From Streptomyces roseofulvus (GTDB lineage: Bacteria; Actinomycetota; Actinomycetes; Streptomycetales; Streptomycetaceae), in NCBI RefSeq assembly GCF_039534915.1, contig NZ_BAAAWE010000001.1, positions 5,146,001 through 5,210,000 on the forward strand: DNA of 64,000 nt, given 5' to 3'. Numbering within the stretch: the stretch's first letter is position 1; every line of letters begins with the position of its first letter. Below are positions 56,483-63,521 of the stretch, piece by piece. The position numbers were made by a program, and so were the translations under genes. The notes below the pieces were generated by a model that searched no databases, was not told the DNA's origin, and was given only the letters and a program-made list of their open reading frames with translations.

Positions 56483-56647
56483 ATGGATGCGATCGCCGAA
56501 AGCCTGAACAGCCTGCGTACCGACGCGAAGCGCCGCATCACCGAGGCCGCGGTCGAGGCTCACGAAAGCATCGTCTTCGGCCAACTCCGCACCCGCACGA
56601 GCGCCGAGGCCATAGCCTCCTGGCTGGGCACCAGGCCCACCCGATGA
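56483..56647 (+). CDS. Small helical protein upstream of the Flp pilin
   Basis: The 54-residue open frame (MDAIAESLNSLRTDAKRRIT, then EAAVEAHESIVFGQLRTR, ending TSAEAIASWLGTRPTR) is preceded by a good ribosome site (GGGAGGGG at 56467-56474, 8 bp before ATG 56483). It has no signal or Cys and looks amphipathic-helical. Its position 96 bp before flp and good ribosome site suggest a real gene, but there is no family support. Confidence 0.5.
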   Translation: MDAIAESLNSLRTDAKRRITEAAVEAHESIVFGQLRTRTSAEAIASWLGTRPTR

Positions 56648-56743
56648 CCCGGGCCCGTACGAGGGCCGACGGGTGCGGCACGCCGTCCCGCCGGCCGGAG
56701 GACCGCACCCGAGCGCAGGCGTCCGAACGCGGAGGGGACCACG

Positions 56744-56953
56744 ATGTACGACGCGATGCTGAAGGCTCTGACGAAGGCGCGACTGCACCTGGCCGCGCGG
56801 GGCGACCGGGGCCAGACGGCGGTGGAGTATCTGGGGATCATTGTGGTGGTGGTGGCGATCGTGGTGGCCATCACCGGGACGGACATCGGGCAGTCGATCC
56901 TGACAGCGATCACCCAGAAGATCGGCGAAATCACCGGAGGCGGCGGCGAGTAG
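56744..56953 (+). CDS. flp: Flp-type (type IVb) major pilin
   Basis: The 69-residue prepilin has a 23-residue leader ending DRG, then the mature start QTAVEYLGIIVVVVAIVVAI with Glu+5 and Tyr+6, the hallmark of Flp pilins. A hydrophilic, Gly-rich tail follows. After cleavage by a TadV-type peptidase, the ~46-residue pilin would polymerise. No prepilin peptidase is encoded in the window. GGAGGGGACC lies before the ATG. Confidence 0.94.
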   Translation: MYDAMLKALTKARLHLAARGDRGQTAVEYLGIIVVVVAIVVAITGTDIGQSILTAITQKIGEITGGGGE

Positions 56954-56994
56954 GGCGTGGCTCGGCAGACGACGGCCAAGCGTTCCCCGCATAT

Positions 56995-57618
56995 GTGTCG
57001 GTGATCGCAGGCATCTTGTTTCTGGCCTTCGTCTACTTTGCAGTCGGGCAAGCCACGGTTCTACGCAATGAGGCTCAGACTGCTGCCGACGCAGCTGCTC
57101 TTGGTGCAGCCCAGGACGCTCGTGACCAGCTCCGGGAGGGGTGGCTCGACGTGATAGGTGATCCGACTCAATGGCAACAGTACGTTCAAGGCGAGGGCTA
57201 CGTTACGGATCGAGCCTGTCGACGGGCCATTGCCTTCGCCTCTCTCAATGGTGCCGAGCTTGATTTCGATGACTGCGTCCCGTTTGATCTCGGCTTCACT
57301 GTGACGGTGCAAACCGAGGGGACTGTCGGTGAGTCGATCGTCCCCGGCACGGATGAGCGACATGCCAGGGCAAGCGCCTCTGCGGTGGTCGAGCCCCTGT
57401 GCAAGTTCGTTCCGCCCTCGCGGAGCCCTGACACGCCTTCTGAGCCGCCCACTGGGCCGGATCCGTCCGCGTCGCCGTCTGAGGAGCCCGAGGAGGAGCT
57501 TGAACCGATCTCGGGCCTCACTTGCGACGGCGAGGCTTGGGAGATCGACCCGGAAGCCCCGGTGCTCCCTGGAGTCGACGACCTTTTCCGTGTTCGACTG
57601 ACCGGCGACGACGAGTAA
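56995..57618 (+). CDS. TadG/TadE-like pilus protein, start unresolved
   Basis: The frame encodes DDGQAFPAYVSVIAGILFLA, FVYFAVGQATVLRNEAQTAA and DAAALGAAQDARDQL, a TadG-like N-terminal helix and Ala-rich segment. A Cys-containing extracellular domain and a Pro/Ser/Glu-rich tail follow. The signature DDGQAF lies upstream of the first usable start (GTG 56995), and no in-frame start codon occurs between there and the end of flp. A good GTG (56957, MARQTT) exists one frame away, so a frameshift or sequencing error at about 56957-56970 is likely. Codon use is much richer in A/T-ending codons than in its neighbours. Confidence 0.6.
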   Translation: MSVIAGILFLAFVYFAVGQATVLRNEAQTAADAAALGAAQDARDQLREGWLDVIGDPTQWQQYVQGEGYVTDRACRRAIAFASLNGAELDFDDCVPFDLGFTVTVQTEGTVGESIVPGTDERHARASASAVVEPLCKFVPPSRSPDTPSEPPTGPDPSASPSEEPEEELEPISGLTCDGEAWEIDPEAPVLPGVDDLFRVRLTGDDE

Positions 57619-57632
57619 AGGAAGCGCTCTTC

Positions 57633-58202
57633 ATGAAGGTCTCGTTCGTGAGAGGGGGGTTCATCGCCCTCGCGGCGACAGCCTCTTTGACCGTTGCAGG
57701 GTGTGGAGCCGATGCCGAGCCCGTGTCCCATAAGCCCGCAGCGACAACTCAGCAGTCCCAGAAGCCGGCCCCCTCAGAGGCGGAACAGCCTGCGGAGGAA
57801 CCAGTAGAGACGCTCTTCGTCGCCAAGGGGCAGAAGGGGCTTGAGCTTGAGGTGACGGTGGCCGAGCGTGACGCTGGCGGGTTTTTGACGGTCAAGGGGC
57901 GTCTGAAGAACACCTCCGATGCTGTGAGTGCCGTTCCGGCCCAGACAAGCGGCGACGAGACTGAGGTGGTCAAGCACGGTAAGTCGCTTGGAGGGGCAAC
58001 GCTCGTCGACTCGATCGGTAAGAAGCGCTACTACGTCTTGCGTGACACAGATGGGCGCCCGTTGACGACGACGAGCCTTACAACCCTCGGCCCCGGCAAG
58101 TCCACCGCCGTCTTCATGCAGTTCCCCGCGCCCCCCGCCTCCACCACCGAGGTCTCCTTCCAGCTGCCCACCTTCGAACCCGCCACCCTCAAGCTCTCCT
58201 GA
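57633..58202 (+). CDS. Lipoprotein of unknown function in the Tad locus
   Basis: The 189-residue precursor has a signal peptide with lipobox TVAGC (residue ~24), a Gln/Pro/Glu-rich linker and a beta-rich domain of about 120 residues. Within that domain LELEVTVAERDAGGFLTVKG, LKNTSDAVSAV and VFMQFPAPPASTTEVSFQLP resemble bacterial immunoglobulin-like DUF4352-type domains. AAAGGAAG precedes the ATG. About the first 150 codons use many A/T-ending codons, whereas the last ~39 are almost entirely G/C-ending, a sharp change inside one gene. It lies 9 bp before the OmpA-domain gene. Confidence 0.82.
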   Translation: MKVSFVRGGFIALAATASLTVAGCGADAEPVSHKPAATTQQSQKPAPSEAEQPAEEPVETLFVAKGQKGLELEVTVAERDAGGFLTVKGRLKNTSDAVSAVPAQTSGDETEVVKHGKSLGGATLVDSIGKKRYYVLRDTDGRPLTTTSLTTLGPGKSTAVFMQFPAPPASTTEVSFQLPTFEPATLKLS

Positions 58203-58211
58203 GGCGCTGTC

Positions 58212-58895
58212 ATGACATCGACATCGACATCGACGACCACGACAGCGACGACAGCGACGACAACGGCGACAGGACGGCGACGCAGGCTGGCCGTGCTCGC
58301 GACCGTGGCGGTCATCGCGGTCTGGCCGCTCGGCGGTGGCGCCGGGACGGCGTACGCCGACGATCCGCCCGGCAGCACCTCCTCCTCCCCGCCGCCCGTC
58401 ATCGACGCCAACTCCCCGAACCTGATGCTCCCGGACGGGGCGCAGCTCGCGCCCGCGAAGGTGCTGGACATCAAGCAGATCGTCGAGGAGGAGGGCGGCG
58501 AGCAGCGGCGCGAGGACACGAACGTGGACGTGACGTTCGCGCTGCAGGCCGAGGTCCTGTTCGCCAAGAACAGCGCCAAGCTCAGCCCCGCCGCGACCGC
58601 GCGGATCCGCGCCATCGCGCGGGAGGTGCGGACGCAGGGGTCCGGGCGGGTGCGGGTGTTCGGGTTCACCGACAACCTGGGGACGTACGAGCACGGGCTC
58701 AAGCTCTCCAAGGAGCGGGCCGTCGCCGTGCAGCAGGTGCTCGCGCGGGAGCTGGACCCGGGGACCGCGTACGACATCCGCGGGTACAGCGAGGACTACC
58801 CGATCGCCGACAACCGCACGGAGGAGGGCCGGAAGAAGAACCGGCGCGTGGAGATCTCCTTCCCGAGGACGTCACCCCCCGCCGCCTCCCCCTGA
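58212..58895 (+). CDS. Secreted OmpA/MotB-domain peptidoglycan-binding protein
   Basis: The 227-residue precursor starts with a Ser/Thr repeat (MTSTSTSTTTTATTATTTAT), encoded by a GACATC/GACGAC-type microsatellite. A basic stretch and a signal peptide (cleavage near AYADD) follow. The C-terminal OmpA domain has the pattern DVTFALQAEVLFAKNSAKLS, VRVFGFTDNLGTYEHGLKLS, SKERAVAVQQVL and NRTEEGRKKNRRVEISF. Its Asp and Arg bind diaminopimelate in peptidoglycan. It probably anchors the pilus apparatus to the wall and ends the Tad operon. Confidence 0.88.
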   Translation: MTSTSTSTTTTATTATTTATGRRRRLAVLATVAVIAVWPLGGGAGTAYADDPPGSTSSSPPPVIDANSPNLMLPDGAQLAPAKVLDIKQIVEEEGGEQRREDTNVDVTFALQAEVLFAKNSAKLSPAATARIRAIAREVRTQGSGRVRVFGFTDNLGTYEHGLKLSKERAVAVQQVLARELDPGTAYDIRGYSEDYPIADNRTEEGRKKNRRVEISFPRTSPPAASP

Positions 58896-58906
58896 CCCCG
58901 GCCGCC

Positions 58907-58932
58907 GCCGCCCGGGTACGCACCCGGGCGGC
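58907..58932 (+). terminator. Terminator at the end of the Tad operon
   Basis: An 11-bp perfect stem (GCCGCCCGGGT at 58907-58917 with ACCCGGGCGGC at 58922-58932) has an ACGC loop and lies 11 bp after the OmpA-domain gene. Confidence 0.8.
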
Positions 58933-58973
58933 GCCGGCGGCGCCGGCGCCGCCGGTGGCACACGCCCCGCGGG

Positions 58974-58979
58974 CATACT
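58974..58979 (+). promoter_or_regulatory. -10 element of a leaderless promoter
   Basis: CATACT lies 8 bp before GTG 58988, the same hexamer and similar spacing as at 45130. There is no ribosome site. Confidence 0.5.
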
Positions 58980-58987
58980 GGGCCGCC

Positions 58988-59587
58988 GTGAACACCTCGT
59001 ACGCCGCCCCGCCGCCCTTCACCCTCCACCACACCGACCCGGAGGCCGGTCGCCGCCGGATCGGGCCGCCGCCGTCCTGGGCCGGGGCCGTGCCCGGCCT
59101 CGGGTACGTGGAGTTGCGGTACGGCGCCGCCCTCGAACGGGGCGGTGCGTTCCGGCAGTTCTCCGTCGGCGGCGGGCGGATACCGCCCGCCGTCTTCAGC
59201 GGCATCGACTACGCGCAGATGCCGCTGCCGTCCCGCCCGCGCCTCCAGGTCGGACCGCACACCGGCACGGTGAGCCGGCGCCGCAGCGGGCTCTCCCGCG
59301 ACGGCCGTGCCTTGCGGATCCAGCTCGCCGGGCGGGCGTACCGCTACCGCCAAGGCCCCACCACGTGTGTCCACGAGCTGCTGCGGCCGGGTGTACTCGT
59401 GCGGGTCACCCGGGACGACTGGTACCGGCCGCTGCGGCTGGACGTGCAGGTCGAGGGGCCGGCCGACGCCGTCGATCTGTCCCTGGCGCTGGTGCTCCAG
59501 GGCGTCTACACCCGGCACCTGTCCCAGGGCGGGCGCTGGTTCTCCCTCCCCTTCCGGATCCTCAACCGTCTGCCCGACGGCCTCTGA
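58988..59587 (+). CDS. Conserved hypothetical protein
   Basis: The 199-residue protein has no signal or membrane segment. It appears beta-rich, with many Arg and Tyr residues: SYAAPPPFTLHHTDPEAGRR, GYVELRYGAALERGGAFRQF, RALRIQLAGRAYRYRQG and VRVTRDDWYRPLRLDVQV. I recognise no family. GTG 58988 is supported by a leaderless -10; a longer frame begins at 58955. Its 3' end overlaps the convergent STAND gene by 26 bp. Confidence 0.7.
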   Translation: MNTSYAAPPPFTLHHTDPEAGRRRIGPPPSWAGAVPGLGYVELRYGAALERGGAFRQFSVGGGRIPPAVFSGIDYAQMPLPSRPRLQVGPHTGTVSRRRSGLSRDGRALRIQLAGRAYRYRQGPTTCVHELLRPGVLVRVTRDDWYRPLRLDVQVEGPADAVDLSLALVLQGVYTRHLSQGGRWFSLPFRILNRLPDGL

Positions 59588-61646
59588 GCGCCCGGGCCGC
59601 CTGCTCGGCGTTGCGGCGGGCCGCCGCTTCGCGGGCGGGGTCGCCCTGCCCCCGGAAGAGGACGGCGGCCCGGATGTGGGCGGCGGCCGCCTCGGCGTGG
59701 CGGCCGGCCGCGCCGAGGGCCAGGCCGAGGTGGTCGAGGGCCGTCGCCGCCGCGAGGAGGTCGTACGCCTCGCGGTAGGCGCCGAACGCCTGGGCGTACG
59801 CGGTGGCGGCCTCGGCGTGGCGGCCGGCTTCGTGGAGGGTGAGACCGAGGGCTTCCTGCGCCCGGCCCTCGCCACGGGGGTGGCCGAGCAGGCGATAGGT
59901 GTCGACGGCCTCGCGGAAGGTGGCGACGGCTTCGGAGACGTGGCCCCTCGTCCGCTCCCGCTGCCCGCGCTCCTTGGTCTTCCGCGCCTGGACGAGCTCC
60001 TCGGGCGTGACGCCGCGCTGGACCGCCCCGGACACGGCGGAGTGCACGATCACCCCGTCGCCGGGGAGCGGGCCCCTCTGCCAGGCGGGGCCGGCACCCT
60101 TCAGGACCACCCGGGTTCCTCCCCGGAGCGCCGCGGCCACCACGTACTCGTCCGCGGCGTGGGTGTCGTGCAGGTGGCGGCTCTGGCGCAGGTAGACGGA
60201 GAGGGCGGCGGCGAGGCGCAGAGCGGTCTGGGGTTCCTGCGCGGTCGCGAGGGCCACGGTCGCGACGAGGTTGGGACGCTCGGCCTCCAGCCACGCCAGC
60301 GCGGCGGCCCGGTCCGGGAAGCGGTCGGAGGGGAGGCCGGGGTCGGCTCGCAGCTGCACGTCGGCGGCCTCGCACGCGCTCAGGTAGTACCGCATCAGCC
60401 GGCTCCGGGCCTCCCTCTCGTCCCGGTCCGCGGGCAGCCCCGACGCGTACAGCCGCAGCAGGTCGTGCATGCGCCAGCGGCCGGAACGGGGCGGATGTTC
60501 GCCGAGGAGGCAGGCGCGGGCGAGGGCGGCGAGGCCGGCGCGGGTCTCGCGGGCGGGGCGGCCGGTGAGGGCGGTGGCGGCCTCGGTGGACACGTCGGGG
60601 CCCGGGTTGAGGGAGAGCAGCCGGAAGAGGCGGGCGTCCGACTCCCGCAGCCGCCGGTACGAGAGGTCGAAGGCGGTACGGACCGCGAAGGCGCGCCCGT
60701 CGCCGTCCTCGTACCGCAGCTCTCCCAGCCTCCGCCCGGCGTCCGACAGTTCGTGCGCGAGGTCGGCGATCCGCAGACCCGGGTCGTACGTGAGGAGGGC
60801 GGCGGCGATCGTCAGGGCGAGCGGCAGCCGGCCGCACTGGGCGGTCACCCGCTCCAGGGCCTCGGGCTCGTCCCCGGCGCGCGGGTCGCCGGGGTCGACC
60901 TCGGCGAGGGCCGTGGCGATCAGGGCGGCGGCCGACGGGGCGTCGAGTTCGCCGAGGGGGAGGAGACGGGGGCGGAAGTCGGGGGCGGTGAGGGCGTCGC
61001 GGGAGGTGACGAGGAGCCGGTGGGCCGGGTGGGCGGGGACGAGGGGGACGAGCTGTCCGGCGGACGAGGCGTCGTCGGCGACGATCAGCACCGCGCCGCC
61101 GTCCGCCGCCCGGCGGGCCAGCTCCGACCGGTACAGCGCGGCCTGTTCCTCCGGTGTCGGCGGCAGATCGGCGTCCCGGACGCCCAGCGCCCGCAGCAGC
61201 GCCTCCAGCGCCTGGGCGGCGTCGACGGCGCCGGTGGGGGCGTAGCCGCGCAGCCGGACGAAGAGCGTCCCGCCGGGGAAGAGCCCGAGGCCGACGGCGC
61301 GGTGCGCGGTGTGCAGGGCCAGGGCGGTCTTGCCGACGCCGGGCAGGCCCGTCACCACCGTCACCGCCGGCCCCTCCGGGCCGAGGTGCTTCAGGAGTGC
61401 GGCGGTCCGCTCCTCCCGGCCGGCCAGCGCCGGCGCCGGGTCCGGGGGGAGGGAGGCCAGGGCGCGCGGGGCGGGGCCGCCGCCCGGGCCCCAGACATTC
61501 CGGGGAGCGGGCCAGGAGAAGTACTGGTTACCGGCGGCCTGGTAGACCCGGGCGTCGTCGGACGCCTCCGCCCACTGCTGGACCCGGTCACGGCGGTCGC
61601 CCGCCGCGTCGGCCTCCGGGCCAAGGCCGTACGGTTCCCGCTCCAC
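59562..61646 (-). CDS. STAND/NB-ARC NTPase with TPR repeats and N-terminal amyloid-like motif
   Basis: The 694-residue protein opens with a Gln/Ala-rich motif at residues 23-43 (QQWAEASDDARVYQAAGNQY). The NB-ARC module that follows has Walker A GLPGVGKTALA (100-110), Walker B GGAVLIVADDASS, the sensor HRLLVTSRDAL and GRLPLALTIAAAL. Its winged helix contains DLSYRRLRESDARLFRLLSL, and the MHD motif is RWRMHDLLRLYA. The C-terminal third holds TPR-like helices (GHVSEAVATFREAVDTYRLL, EALGLTLHEAGRHAEAATAY). STAND proteins act as ligand-triggered switches. No effector domain is fused. The two-helix membrane protein 5 bp upstream shares the N-terminal motif and is the likely partner. Confidence 0.87.
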   Translation of the reverse strand: MEREPYGLGPEADAAGDRRDRVQQWAEASDDARVYQAAGNQYFSWPAPRNVWGPGGGPAPRALASLPPDPAPALAGREERTAALLKHLGPEGPAVTVVTGLPGVGKTALALHTAHRAVGLGLFPGGTLFVRLRGYAPTGAVDAAQALEALLRALGVRDADLPPTPEEQAALYRSELARRAADGGAVLIVADDASSAGQLVPLVPAHPAHRLLVTSRDALTAPDFRPRLLPLGELDAPSAAALIATALAEVDPGDPRAGDEPEALERVTAQCGRLPLALTIAAALLTYDPGLRIADLAHELSDAGRRLGELRYEDGDGRAFAVRTAFDLSYRRLRESDARLFRLLSLNPGPDVSTEAATALTGRPARETRAGLAALARACLLGEHPPRSGRWRMHDLLRLYASGLPADRDEREARSRLMRYYLSACEAADVQLRADPGLPSDRFPDRAAALAWLEAERPNLVATVALATAQEPQTALRLAAALSVYLRQSRHLHDTHAADEYVVAAALRGGTRVVLKGAGPAWQRGPLPGDGVIVHSAVSGAVQRGVTPEELVQARKTKERGQRERTRGHVSEAVATFREAVDTYRLLGHPRGEGRAQEALGLTLHEAGRHAEAATAYAQAFGAYREAYDLLAAATALDHLGLALGAAGRHAEAAAAHIRAAVLFRGQGDPAREAAARRNAEQAARALRGRRADG

Positions 61647-61651
61647 CGCAC

Positions 61652-62146
61652 TCAGACCCCGTCGACGTGCTGGTCGCCGCCGGACTGGACGATCCGGCCC
61701 CGCCCGGACGCCTCCGCGCGCTGCACCACCTCGTCGGGCAGGTCACCGGCGGGCGCGGGGGCACCCGGCCCCCGCGCCGGCAGGTGACCGCCGGTCTGGG
61801 TGACGCTTGCCTCCCCGCTCGCCTCGGCGTGCTGCTCCACCCGCGGGGCACCGCCGCCGGTCTGGGTGACCTGCGCGTCGTCGGAGGCCGTGGCGGTCTG
61901 CGTGACCGTACGGGGAGGGGCGGGGGGTTCGGGCGCGGGCGGCGGCTGTTCGCGGCCGGCCCACCAGCCGAGCCCCGCCAGGACCACCGTGGCCGCGACG
62001 GCGCCGAAGGCGAGGGCCGTGTCGAGCCGGGCCCCGTCCTCCTGCGGCAGCCAGCCCCACGGCAGCGCCCGTACGAGGGTCACGCCCAGACCGAACGTCA
62101 CCAGCGCCGCGACCCCGGCGATCGTCCACCGCACCGCACGAGACAT
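61652..62146 (-). CDS. Two-helix membrane protein with three C-terminal amyloid-like motifs, putative effector
   Basis: The 164-residue protein has two membrane helices (about 8-27 and 43-62), a Pro-rich spacer and three imperfect copies of a ~21-residue motif. These lie at 80-99 (VTQTATASDDAQVTQTGG), 102-121 (VEQHAEASGEASVTQTGG) and 140-161 (VQRAEASGRGRIVQSGGDQ). The last copy is at the very C-terminus and resembles the N-terminus of the STAND protein encoded next. A membrane domain with a terminal signalling motif fits a pore-forming or membrane-disrupting effector, but that is inference. A strong AAGGAGGGGG precedes the ATG. Confidence 0.8.
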   Translation of the reverse strand: MSRAVRWTIAGVAALVTFGLGVTLVRALPWGWLPQEDGARLDTALAFGAVAATVVLAGLGWWAGREQPPPAPEPPAPPRTVTQTATASDDAQVTQTGGGAPRVEQHAEASGEASVTQTGGHLPARGPGAPAPAGDLPDEVVQRAEASGRGRIVQSGGDQHVDGV

Positions 62147-62176
62147 CCCCGCCCCCTCCTTCTCCTTCTCCTGCTC

Positions 62177-63058
62177 TCAGCCCTCGGGCTTCCAGAGCGT
62201 GACCTTCAGGGAGATCTGGGTCGGCGGTTCGGTCAGGCCGTCCTTCTTCCCGCCGATGAAGCCGGTGATCGTGACCCGCGCGACGTTGCCCTGGTCCGTG
62301 AGGATGCACAGCACCGTCTGGGCCGGCAGCGTCCAGTCGTCCATCACCGCCTCGGTGAAGCCGCCCACCTGCGCCGACCTCGCGCAGTCCTCGCCCTTCT
62401 CCGACGGGTCCGTGGGCTGGAGCTGCGCGGCGTTGCGGCCGTTGCGCAGGGCCAGATAGCCGTAGGACGTGTCCGCGTACGTCAGATCGGCCGCGACGGG
62501 CACGCCGGTCTGCTCGGCCTTCTCCTTCTCCGCCGTCCACTCCTCGTCGGAGTAGCGGCGGGTGGCCGGCACGTCGAAGTCGATCGAGCCGACGTCGTCG
62601 CCCCGGGGCAGCCCCAGCGACATGGCCTGGTCCTGGTAGACGCCCACGTACGTCCGCGAGGCCGGCGGCGCGGTGGCGCCCGTCGTGCCGTCGGTCGCGC
62701 CGCCGGTCGCCGTCTCCGTGGCCGTCGGCGCCTGCGAAGGGGTCTCGCCGGTCGGGTCGGACTCACCCGTAGGCGTCGGCTCCTGGGTCTTCGTCGGCTC
62801 CTGGGTGGTGATCTGCGCGGCCGGGGGCTTCGCGTCGCCCGTCCCCTTCCCGTCGCCGGGAGAGAGCAGGGACGGCAGGATCGCGGCGGCCAGGGTGGAC
62901 ACACCGACGATCACGGCGCCGATGACCGTGACCTTCCCGCCCTCGCTCAGGCTCCCGTACCACCCGCGCCGCGGCGGCGGCTGTGGGGGCGGTGGCCCGA
63001 CCGGTGAACCCGCGTACGGGTGGGGCGTGTTGTTCGGTGGCGGGGGTGCCGTGGACAC
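62177..63058 (-). CDS. Single-pass membrane protein with Thr/Pro linker and extracellular domain
   Basis: The 293-residue protein has a Pro-rich cytoplasmic N-terminus (about 35 residues), one membrane helix (VTVIGAVIVGVSTLAAAILP, about 43-62), a Thr/Pro/Glu-rich linker to ~135 and an extracellular beta-rich domain with two cysteines (EDCARSAQVGGFTEAVMDDW and TVLCILTDQGNVARVTITGF). The layout suits a receptor or a binding partner, and it lacks the amyloid-like motifs. GTG 63058 follows AAGGAG. It is co-directional with the STAND module and 30 bp before the two-helix membrane gene. Confidence 0.75.
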   Translation of the reverse strand: MSTAPPPPNNTPHPYAGSPVGPPPPQPPPRRGWYGSLSEGGKVTVIGAVIVGVSTLAAAILPSLLSPGDGKGTGDAKPPAAQITTQEPTKTQEPTPTGESDPTGETPSQAPTATETATGGATDGTTGATAPPASRTYVGVYQDQAMSLGLPRGDDVGSIDFDVPATRRYSDEEWTAEKEKAEQTGVPVAADLTYADTSYGYLALRNGRNAAQLQPTDPSEKGEDCARSAQVGGFTEAVMDDWTLPAQTVLCILTDQGNVARVTITGFIGGKKDGLTEPPTQISLKVTLWKPEG

Positions 63059-63175
63059 CTGTGCTCCTTGTTCCTCAGGGCGGCGATCACGCGTGGCCCA
63101 CGGACTTTACCGCGCGTCGCCCGGGGCCTCCGCCCGGTTACCGTGGCACCGGACAGGGGCCCCTGGCCAGGGAGT

Positions 63176-63520
63176 TCAGGCGCCGAGCGCGGCCAGGACC
63201 GCCTGCACGGCGGCCACCACCGGGCCGCCGACCGCGCCCACCAGGGCGGCGATGCCGGCGATGCGGGTGAGCCGGCCCTCCAGTTCGGCGCGCGGGGCCT
63301 CGGGGTCGAGGTCCTCCGCCGCCGCGTCGAGCTCCGCGCGGCGGGTGTCGTCCAGGTGGGTGCGGAGTCCCTCGATGGCCGAGCGCAGGTCGTCGAGGGC
63401 GGTCGCGGGGGTGGCCGCCGCGCCCACCGTCTTGCCGCCGACGACGATGTCGCCGGAGCCGGTGTGGGTGGCCTTGCCGATGTTGCCCGACCCGTACTGG
63501 TGGATCTGATCGCTGCTCAT
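63176..63520 (-). CDS. Small protein with N-terminal QYGxGNIG motif
   Basis: The 114-residue protein has at residues 8-27 a Gly/Asn/Ile-rich motif, HQYGSGNIGKATHTGSGDIV. A helical region follows (ALDDLRSAIEGLRTHLDDTR, AELDAAAEDLDPEAPRAELE), and the end is a hydrophobic Ala/Val-rich segment (IAGIAALVGAVGGPVVAAVQ) that could be one membrane helix. The motif repeats the C-terminus of the gene just upstream (1 bp apart). The helical body with a hydrophobic end resembles small effector-associated proteins of STAND systems, but no family is certain. Confidence 0.75.
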   Translation of the reverse strand: MSSDQIHQYGSGNIGKATHTGSGDIVVGGKTVGAAATPATALDDLRSAIEGLRTHLDDTRRAELDAAAEDLDPEAPRAELEGRLTRIAGIAALVGAVGGPVVAAVQAVLAALGA

Positions 63521-63521
63521 G

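Noticed and set aside
56452..56994. 5' extension of the TadG-like frame across the flp gene
   Set aside because: The extension is an out-of-frame reading of flp with Arg/Gly/His-rich shadow composition, so it cannot be the true N-terminus.
58212..58271. Microsatellite at the start of the OmpA-domain gene as a phase-variation switch
   Set aside because: Repeat units are multiples of three and imperfect, so slippage would change length, not frame.
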